DNA from: Symbiodinium natans
Lineage: Eukaryota; Sar; Dinophyceae; Suessiales; Symbiodiniaceae
Assembly (NCBI GenBank): GCA_905221605.1
Contig: CAJNDS010002466.1
Coordinates: 62,001-126,000, forward strand
Length of the DNA stretch: 64,000 nucleotides
Direction of reading: 5' to 3'
This document shows positions 50,571-60,000 of this stretch, piece by piece. The notes under the pieces are model-generated. The model was not told the origin of the DNA and made no database searches. It saw nothing but the letters and a program-made list of their open reading frames with translations. Positions within the stretch are counted from its first letter, which is position 1, and the number at the start of each line of letters is the position of its first letter. A program made the position numbers and the translations under genes.

Positions 50571-51863
50571 TACACATACAAATCTATATGCAATATACAG
50601 TCCGTTCCGACCTCAGCACGTCAAGAATAATCCACAGATCATCCCTGCAACACCCCCCCCCCCCCCCCCCAAATCCCAAACCGTCAGGTTTCGGGTTTAG
50701 GGGTTTAGGGTCTAGGGGGTTAGGGTTTAGGGGTTTAGGGTTTAGGGCTTAGGGTTTCGGGGTTTTAAGGGTTGGGGCATGCAAGGTGGCCCTCCTGGAG
50801 CCTAAACCCTAAACCCTAAACCCTAAACCCTAAACCCTAAACCCTAAACCCTAAACCCTAAATGCATCGACGCAGTCCGCTCAGGGGGCCTCCTTCACGT
50901 CGACCGGCTCAGCCCATTCTGACGGCTGGGATCGAGACCTTGCCTTGCTCAGGGTTTAGGGTTTAGGGTTTAGGGTTTAGGGTTTAGGGTTTAGGGTTTA
51001 GGGTTTAGGGTTTAGGGTTTAGGGTTTAGGGTTTAGGGTTTAGGGTTTAGGGTTTAGGGTTCAGGGTTTAGGGTATAGGGTTTAGGGTAAACTCGAAAAC
51101 CCTGAACCCTGGAACCTAAACCCTTAACCCTTAAGTTTTGTGTTTGGGATCCGGGGTTTGAGTTTAAGGTACCCCAGGAACGTGCGAAAATTTTGTGTCC
51201 CAAACGTCGTTACCACAGGAGCCCCTTTTGGGGGCTAGGGTGTAGGAAATTAGGGTTTAGGGGTTTGGGGCTCAGGGGTCAGGGAGTAGGGCTTCTCTGG
51301 GCAAGGAGTGTAACGGTGAGGAGCCAAAGGGGTTAGGGTTTCGGGTGCCTTCACTCAAGGCAGTAGTCTGCGATGTTGCGACCAGGGTTTTCCTAATTTC
51401 GGGGAATCTCGGCGGCGCAGGGCCTCGGGGTTCGCATTCAAAGGCTCAGGGCTCAGGGTTTAGGTTTTAGGGTGTCGGGTTTGAGTTTAGGGCTTTAGGG
51501 TTTGGAGTTTTCGCGGAGGTTCATGTGTGGCAGCCCTTGGGACTAGCACATAAACAAAATGCACAGAGAAACATGTGTGGGTTCACGAAAGTAGGCGTCC
51601 TGATTATCAGGGAAGCCCGTTATTGGGAGGGCCGTAAATGTACATGTATGGGGCATATGAAGGAGGGTTTATATTTCTTGTACCCCCCAAAAGGACACCC
51701 AAGGTATACACTCACCAATATTAAAAGGAACCTTATAAGCCTTATATACACTCACCAAAAACAGTAATATAAACCCTGCTTCATATAAGTATGCACATAA
51801 GGACTGCAGACTCAGTGCGCACACGTCGAACCCCCTGGGCTACCAGTTCCTACCTGTGGCAAG
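50161..51863. other. Telomere-like spacer
   Basis: (TA)n at 50540-50572, C18 at 50653-50670, arrays at 50802-50861 (CCCTAAA) and 50951-51090 (TTTAGGG). The unique patch 50862-50945 is open on the + strand (STQSAQGASFTSTGSAHSDG) and may be an exon. No complete gene. Confidence 0.45.
50951..51090 (+). repeat. Telomere-like array (TTTAGGG), about 19 units
   Basis: Near-perfect heptamers ending in a few variants. Confidence 0.95.
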
Positions 51864-51865
51864 GC

Positions 51866-51895
51866 CTGGAGCAGCAGCAGCCCGTCATCTGAGTC
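51866..51895 (-). CDS. Small exon 2 of duplicated gene fragment (copy 2)
   Basis: The minus strand reads DSDDGLLLLQ between CACCAG and CAG|GC borders, the counterpart of 35563-35595. Confidence 0.5.
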
Positions 51896-52233
51896 CTGGT
51901 GGGGTTTAGGGCTTTTAGGCCTTTTGGGGCTTTTAGGGCTTTTAGGGCTTTTCGGGCTTTTAGGGATTAGGGTTTAGAGCGCATCTGCACCCTATAAGCC
52001 CACAAACCCTATAAAAACCTAATAGATCCACAAGCCCTACGAACTCTATAAAGGCACTCTAAGCTATAAAGCTTAGAGCCATAAACCCGAAAACCCTAAC
52101 CTGAAAACCCTAGACCCTACCTCTGCCCAACTCTCCCCCTCCACAGGGTCTAGGATCTAGGGTTTAGGATTTAAGGTTTAGGATTTAGGGCTTGGGATTT
52201 AAGGCTCAAGATTTATGGTTTAGGGCCCCAAGC
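51896..52233 (-). other. Intron-like DNA between duplicated exons (copy 2)
   Basis: 338 bases filled with GGGCTTTTAGG-type and CCCTAAA-like degenerate text. The equivalent 562-base stretch in copy 1 is different in sequence and size. Confidence 0.4.
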
Positions 52234-52311
52234 CTGTAGCCAGGCAGAGACGTCGGCTTCCAGCAAACTTCCGCGGCCAGCAGCAAGAAGTAGGGTGGCC
52301 CAGAAGTACAT
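52234..52311 (-). CDS. Signal-peptide-like first exon of a duplicated gene fragment (copy 2)
   Basis: Minus-strand ATG at 52311-52309, 26 codons: MYFWATLLLAAGRG then SLLEADVSAWLQ, ending CAG|GC. Relative to copy 1 one codon is missing and a few residues change, so the protein is conserved. At 52499-52512 (minus GCCATTTGGCTCAA) lies a near-match to the dinoflagellate spliced leader 3' half. Between that relic and the ATG sits a foldback insert absent from copy 1. Probably a fragment of a secreted or membrane protein gene; function unknown. Confidence 0.5.
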
Positions 52312-52334
52312 GGCTTTTGGCGTGTTGGGGCTTT

Positions 52335-52465
52335 TCCCCAGAGACTCCCAATATCCCTGATAGAACGGTTCCTGAGATCCCGAAACCCTAAACCCTAAAC
52401 CCTAAACCCTATCACAATGTAAGGTTCCTTGCTGAAGGGATCGCGCGGAGTCTCTGGGCCCAAGG
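52335..52465. repeat. Foldback insert with telomere-like loop in a 5' UTR
   Basis: CCAGAGACTCCC at the left and GGAGTCTCTGGG at the right are inverted ends. The centre carries (CCCTAAA)4 at about 52385-52412. The paralogous locus near 36240-36300 lacks the whole insert. Confidence 0.6.
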
Positions 52466-53704
52466 GGTTCTCGGGTGCCCACGAAGAGGAAACTACCATT
52501 GAGCCAAATGGCAAAGGTGACTTGCAACACTTGCGCTTAGGGTTTGGGTTTAGGGTTTAGGGTTTAGGGTTTAGGGTTTAGTGTTTAGGGTTTAGGGTTT
52601 ACGGTTTAGGGTTTAGGGTTTAGGGTTTAGGGTTTGGGGTTTGGGGTTTGGGGTTTGGGGTTTGGGGTTTGGGGTTTAGGGTTTAGGGCTTAGGGCTTAG
52701 GGCTTAGGGCTTGGCGTTCAGGGTTCGAAGATTAGCCTGAAAACGCCCCGGGATCCACTTTGGGAACGGGCAAGCAACAAGCCTTTGGGATTACATCCGC
52801 GTCCATGAGCGTGTATCACCAAGCATTGGGAGGGGGTGCTCTATAAATGCTTCTGCACCTTCGCAACTCATGGGCCCCCTGAGTACTGCAACAAGTTCCA
52901 CACCCAACCTCTCATTTAGGGTTTAGGGTTTAGGGTTTAGGGTTTAGGGTTTAGGGTTTAGGGTTTAGGGTTTAGCTTTGATCTTCGCTTCTACCTCAAC
53001 CTGCACTGAGATGACGGAAAGAACACGCCTGTGTCAAATAGAGCGAGAGAGAAACACTGAAAACAAAGCAAAGCCGCAAAAACAGAGAGCCAAAACCCAA
53101 AACCCAAATCCCAACCAGCAAGAAGCCTCCAATCACAGTGTCCTGTGCCAGACCCCACCCCCCTTAAGCCTATCTGGGGCTAGTTTGGCCCTTGAAGCCC
53201 CAAGTCCTGAACAAGATCCTCTAATCCAGGAAAATAGCAGCTAGCCTTAGGGCCTACGTATACGCCCTAAACAGTACACCCCTTCTAAACCCTAAACCCT
53301 AAACCCTAAACCCTGAACCCTGAACCCTAAACCCTAAACCCTAAGCCCTACAACTGGTTGCTTAAGGACCCTCAGGGCTGACAGCCTGAGAGGGGTGGCC
53401 GCGGGGGCGTCCGTGCCTGAGCACCGTCAGGATGGCGGGTTTTGGGTTTTGGGGTTCTAAGGCTTAAGGTTTCCCTAAACCCTAAACCCTAAACCCTCAA
53501 CCCTGAACCCTCAGCCCTGAACCCGCAACCCTAAACCCTAAAAAGAGCCCCCCACACACACATCGCCCTGCATCCCAAAAGCCTCGCGTCCCCCAGAGTT
53601 TCTGCTTCCAGCGCAGCCATTCCAGACCCACCCAAGCAAGGCTGTATGCATAATGGGGTGCAGCTTTAGGGTTTAGGGTGCAGGGTCAAGGGGCTAGGGG
53701 ATAG
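52466..53704. other. Telomere-like spacer
   Basis: Arrays at 52547-52712 (TTTAGGG with a 7-unit TTTGGGG block), 52915-52974 and 53290-53345. The 88-codon frame at 52978-53244 has no motif. Confidence 0.45.
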
Positions 53705-53709
53705 GATTA
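53705..53709 (+). other. Target-site duplication GATTA (left)
   Basis: GATTA also follows the other LTR at 62900-62904. Confidence 0.85.
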
Positions 53710-53954
53710 TGTTGGCCGGCGGGGCCCAGGTTATGCACTGATTGCATGTCATCAGGTGGGTTGGAGGACGGCATGGCAATGGGATCGTGGCGATCGGACA
53801 TGGGATTTTCTCACGCACACCACAGCAGATCTGCAATGCTGTAAGTTGCTTATGTCGAGTGTGTGCTGCCTCTCTATGTCGGATGTTCTGGCCTGTCTCG
53901 ATTCGAGCCTCCGGCTCTGAAGAGTCGCGCCACAGCAATCAACCTCAGGCAACA
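53710..53954 (-). repeat. 3' LTR of element 3 (245 bp)
   Basis: Identical by eye to 62655-62899. On the minus strand it begins TGTTGCC and ends GCCAACA. Confidence 0.93.
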
Positions 53955-53968
53955 CTCCTCCTTGGACC
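53955..53968 (-). other. Polypurine tract of element 3
   Basis: The minus strand reads GGTCCAAGGAGGAG immediately before the 3' LTR. Confidence 0.8.
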
Positions 53969-54067
53969 ATCCCTTCGGGAGCAGTCCACGCCAATGAATT
54001 CAGCGAGCCAGCCTCGTCTCGACTTGCTCTCATCCGAAGACTCTGTCTCCAGGTCACTGAGCTCCGC

Positions 54068-57000
54068 TCAAGCGTGTCTCCAAGTCTCAATCCACTTGGA
54101 GATCTCTGCTCTGGTACACACCTCGCTCCAAAGCAAGTGATGTCGGCCGGAGATGTTACGATGACGCCAGATGTAGAGGACATAGCGAAGCTGCCTGGTG
54201 GACGGGAGCATTGAGCCAGCGGGAGGCTCCTCAGCTCCGAAGTAATTCTTCAGCCTCTCTGCCAAATCTCCTTTCACCCCTGACGTAGGCTGACCTTGAA
54301 TCCTCAATGCCTGTCGGAGGTGTTCAACCGTCATCAGCATGAGGAGATCTCTAGCCACTCGCAACCTTTCTCTCATTTCAGCATCATCTTGGCGAACTTC
54401 CGTAGGTACATCCGAGAAAGCTGATAGACCATCGTGGGCGGTAGTAGGGGAACTCTGGCTAGCTGCTCGTCTTCGTAGGGTCGCCGGCCGCGAACTCAGT
54501 GCTTCCATCATGATCGTCGGTGTCTCATCCAGATCAACTGCTGTGGCCTGGATTGCGACTTCCGTTTGGGCCGCCCTCGAAACCAGATTCCTCACCTGCT
54601 CCAACTTCAATGCCTTCTTTGCACGCCGATGCTGTCGAAGTCCCCATCGATACACCAGTTTTGCACCCTCCCAGCAACCGATGATCGAGGCACATATCAT
54701 CACGGTGATGCACATGAGCTCAAGATAGTGGATTGTCGGGATCGGCTCCTTCAAGTCCTCATCTTCCAACGAGCTTCCGGTGGCCGGTATGAACAACGAG
54801 ACCACTGTGAGGATGGCTGCTAGGATCTTCAGTTGGAGAGTGGCCAAGGTCTCTGCGATTCTGAACCCAACAAAACCCCAGAGCTCTAAGAGCTGGCGAA
54901 GGCGGACCTTTGTCATCATCTTGGTAGCCAGATCGGCCAATTGTTGGACTCCTGGGGTATGACGAATCTCCAGCAATCCCAGCTCAGTGGCTTCTCGAAG
55001 ATAATGTGCTCGGATCTTTAGGTGTCGCGTCCTTTGCGACCCCGGTCCACCTCGACACATCGCAGCCGCCGATGTGTTGTCTATAGCCAGCACGCGCTTG
55101 TAGACCCCTGGCGCCAACTCATCCAAAATGGCCGCAATCGAGTCCAGAAGGTTGCAGCCCTGGGTGGCGGCATAGAGCTCTGCCTCCATCACGCTCATAG
55201 TAATGAAGCTCTGCCTGCCAGCCTTCCAGGCTACGGGAACGCCGCACTGAACGATCACTGCCGCCCCGAAGCTCCTCGAACCATACGGGGCATAGCTCGC
55301 ATCCGTGTAGCACACGAGCTCCTTGGGCTTGTCGAGCCTTGGTGCCATACGCAATCGCATCCCTGCTGTTGCTGCCAAATACGACATCAATCGTTTTCCA
55401 AGCCTTGTCACATGCAGAGGTCGACGTCCTACATGGGTCGCCATGTGGTTTACCACAAAAACGATATCTGGTCTCGTCTTCATGGCTAGCCAGGAGACCT
55501 CGCCAACATATCGTTGGCCCATGCGCAACTCCTCCTCGGAGAAATCCTCGGGCTCTGGATCTTGAAGTTCCACCTGCTCCAGCCATTCACGAGGTACCGG
55601 AAGTTCTGTGTGCAACGCATCCTGGAGGTCATGGGCACGCAACAGCTCCATGATGTATGCTTGCTGGCTAATGCTGTAGCTGGCTCCCTCCTTTTTCACT
55701 TCCACTCCCAGATACCTGACGGCAGTGTTCTCGTTGATCCACTCCAAATCCGAAGTAGGCCACTCCTCTTTTACGAAGTTGTGCAGGCACTGGATCACCG
55801 GGGTGTTGCCGAAGTAGAACAAATCATCGACATACGTCACAACAAGGCCGTGCAACCGCTTGGAGGAATCCCTCACCAGCCAAAGCTCCGATTCGGCTAT
55901 CGTGGGGGTAAGGGTCAACTCCAGGGAACCAAACTTGATCTTCGCCGCCTTCAATCTGGCATTCCTGAAGTTGCTCCATATGGCTGGACTCTCTCTGAGT
56001 CCATATAGTGGGCGCACAATGACCCACGTCTCATCACTTGCAGCTCCTGCATCCCTCACTACCTTTGGCGGTCTCATCCCATATTTTGGCATGTCACCAG
56101 GCCATGTGGCGAGGAGAAAGGCCGTCACAATGTCAGCAGTGGCCCCATCCCAGTGATGCATCGCCGCAGTCACCAGAGCCACACGCAGAGCTTCCGTGCT
56201 AGCACCCGAGGCGTACAAGGACATGTTAGAGGGGTCGACGTAGTTCCCGCAGATGACAGTCCGGCACTTCCGCCGGTACTTGCCCCCCTTTGATTTCGGA
56301 GGCTTGAGCGTGAAGACGCATTTGGCCGGGGCCATCTTCAATTCCCCTGCTGATTCCATGTCCATTGCTTGCTGGTGGGAGACCTTGACGATGGTGCCAG
56401 AATTGAAGAGTGCCGTCACCTCCTCTTTGATGGCTTCCACCCATCGTGAGAGAACGTTCTTCACTTGTTCCAAAGGCACATTGTGGATAACGTCCAAGTC
56501 CCCTTCGAGGTCCGCCAACAATTGCTCGTAATCCACTTCCGCCATCTCCTGATTGCCTGTGGCCATGCTAGCAATCCTCAAGCAATTCAACATGCGAACT
56601 CGTTCAATCTCCACAATCTGCTCATGGGTCTCCTCCAAGAAGTTCGACACCGCATTTCTGGTATCGTTCAGCGTCTCCCTCGTAACGTCTCCACATCTGC
56701 GGTACTCTTCTGCAAGGATCTCCTCCTCTTCAAGCAAGTCTCTCAGCCTCGTTGCCCGTTCGTCCAAATCCTTGAGCACCATCTCCAAGTCCTCATTGAT
56801 TGAGTGCAGAGGGCGGAAATCGTTCGGTGATCCCAACCCCTTCGTCTTTGGCGCGCTAGACTGTGCCTTGGCGATCCTTGGTGGCGACGATGTGATGGGA
56901 CGTAGTGGGAACCCCAGCTCATGGAGACGTTGTCGGTCCTCTTCCTTGATCTTTTCCACGCCTCGAGTGTGGTATCCGACAAGGACCAATCTATCTCCTC

Positions 57001-60000
57001 CTGACCAAGGAAGCGTAGAGTGTTTCACCTTGGGGTCGAACTGCAAGGTCCCTTCGTTCACGTTCAGCTGATAGGACTCCTCCCCAGCCGGCTCCATCAA
57101 CAAACCTCCTCCCTCAAACTTCGAAAGTGGGGTGATGATGTTCATGCCCAAATTGTGCACATCCTTGTGAGCCTTCGTCTGCACGTTGATAAACAAGGCC
57201 ACCGCTGAGAAGGAGGCATCCGGTTGGAGTTGCTTCAGGTACTTGGTGAGGACTCTCGTAGTGCAAGGGAAAGCAGATGACGATGACCGGACCCCCACCA
57301 CACCTCCATGGACGAAAGTGCCCGACGACCACCAGCCGCCATCTTCACCTGTTTCACCAAACCTCTTCGGGGCGTCGGTCTTCATTGGTAACAACCCTGC
57401 CAATACTTCCACTTGATCCTTCTCCAGGAACTCCTCCTCAAGCAGCACCCTTGCATACTCTTCTGCGGGATGGCCGGGGTCTACAAGATGCTCAACATCC
57501 TCCTCTTGAGGCTCCTCCATCGTGGTTGGTTTTCGCTTGCCCACCACTCTTCTTACAGGCTCTGTGACGATGGCTTCAAACTCGGGCTTACCACCAAGCT
57601 TGTCTGAGTCTACAAGGTTCGGGCGCAAGTGCCGGGACGTCAGGTAAGTGCCATCATCACAACGAACCACATGCCCGCCGCGAACATCCACACTGGGCCC
57701 CACATAGTAGCCTGGCTTCCACCGCGAATTTAGATCGTACTTGCCACCAGTGCCGTAGACCTTGGACCTGAGGTGAACTCTGGATCCGAAAGGAAGGAGG
57801 TCAGCGCCGCGTCCCATAGCTCTTTCCCTCTGTGCCCAGGCCGAATAGGTCATGGCAGCCGTCCAACACGACCGAGGAACAGGCGTCGAGAGGAGAAGTC
57901 GTTTCGCCTGATTTTTCATCCATTTGACTGCAGCTTCCGCTCTTCCGTTGCTCTGCGGTGACTGGCCTTCGGTATACGTAGCAATGGTTCCCCGTTGTAG
58001 TAGCCACCGCCTCAAAGCCGTACCCCTCAACTCCCGAGCTCGGTCAGCATGAACTCGAACAATCGGAAAACCTTCTGCACGCAGTTTGAGGTAAATCTCC
58101 TGCACGGCAGCGCCGATCTCGTTTGTCGTCCGAGTGCGCAACGGATGAGCCACATAGAGAACTTGAAACTCCGGGTTCCCGTCACCAACTTCCTCACCGA
58201 ACAACTTCTTGAAGTCTTCATCTGACAATCCAGCGGGTAGTTCTTCTTCTGGAGGTGGCGCAAGGTCCTCCTCCTCTTCCGCAAACATGTCGTCGAAAGA
58301 AATGGCACCCTGCTCCCCGGCAAGGTCCTCCACACCCACGCCACCTATGACGCTCTTCCCTTCCATGACAGGACGAAAACGATGGCCCTCATCTACACCT
58401 TCTTCTTCCGCTGGATCCAGTGCTGGTGGTGGTTCTGGGTTTTCTTGGCCTTCTTTCTTCTTGAAGGACTCGAGCTTAGGAAAGAGATAAGCTCCCACCA
58501 GCATGTAGCGATAATCCCGATGATCAGGATCTTCACCTCGTTGTCGTAATGGTCCGAGAATGTCCAGCGACAGGCAGTACGAGCTCGGTGTCTTCACCTT
58601 CCTATGCATTCGTCCCAGCCCTGATGCTTCGACACAGGTACGGCATCTTCGGTTATACGGGATGTGGTTGTTCCGTATATGAGTCTTCCATGCCGCCAGC
58701 TCCTTAGTGCTCAAAGCCTTGAGGAAAGCGTCAGGATTGCTGTCCATCTTTGCCATCCATTTCGCCCTCTGAACCTCTTCAGGCCTCAGCTTCCACTGCT
58801 CTACGGCCTGCGCGAGGGACTCCTTGAATGTTGCCGTCCATCGACCATCATTGGCTTTCTTATTCTCATCGTTCAGCTGCATATCAAGGTTGGTAAGGAC
58901 ACCCGGAGTCAAGGTCTCCAAGCACATGGCATCCTTGTAGTTCGTGAAGATTTTCGCCACATTCGGTAAGCAGCCATCTTCATTTTTCACGAGCTCACCC
59001 AGCAGCCTATCTCCTTCCATCGCCAAGTACACTGGAAAACCCGTTCTCTTGATCCTCGCAGCCTTCGCAACCATCATCAGCCACATCTGCTTTGCCACCA
59101 ACTCTTCGTCCTCCGTGCCTCGACAAGGGGGGGCGCCAACAACACCATCAAGTAATCCTTGTGCAGCGGACCAGAGGAGAGCTCGGTAAGTTCCGGCGGT
59201 TTTGCGAAGGTCATAGGCCTTGGAAATCTGGATATCCACCTCAAGCATTGGCCCGAGAGACTTTAAGTCCCCATGATTGCCTGCTCCAGCATAGAGATGC
59301 AGTGTCCAAGGGGCAGCCAAAAGCGTTCGCCGCATTCTTCTTGATATCGGCATAGCCTTCACGTACTTAGCGCCAGCATCCACATTGAGAACCACCTCCT
59401 CTGCCAAGGCAGCTCGCACAGAAGCTGACAGCCCCTTGAACGGAGAATCCTCCGCCTCCATGGCCCGAAGTTGAGCAGTCCTTGACCCTGTATCCAAGAA
59501 GTCAAACAGATGTTGCGACCAGGATTGCTCCTTGTCCCAGCACCAAAGCAACTTCGCTGAAGATCTTGTAGCATCCACCAACTGATTCTTCTTCTCCTCT
59601 ATGTCCCTGATCAGCTCCAGCGCCTGTCCTTCTGTCACCGTCGGGCAATTAGCAACCATGCGAGGACGAATTTCACCTCGTTGGGGGTGCTGTATCGTCA
59701 TCCCATCTCTAGTCCATTCCAAGGTGCAGTCCAGGCTCTCAATGAGTTCACCGAGAGGGACTATGGGACTCGTCTGATCATTCGGGGATAAAAGGGTCCC
59801 CGTTGAGGTCTGCCGTAGCTCAACCTCCTTGCCGTCTGCCAGTTGGACCTGCACTTTTGTGGCCGCTTGGAACTCTTCCTCTGACCCAATCCTGTACGCA
59901 TGCGACGCTCCAGAATCCAACAAGCCTGTTCGACAAGCTGCTTCTCGCTCCACCGTGGCCAAAGTCAGGGTCTTGAGGTTCATCTGTGTCATCTGGCGCA

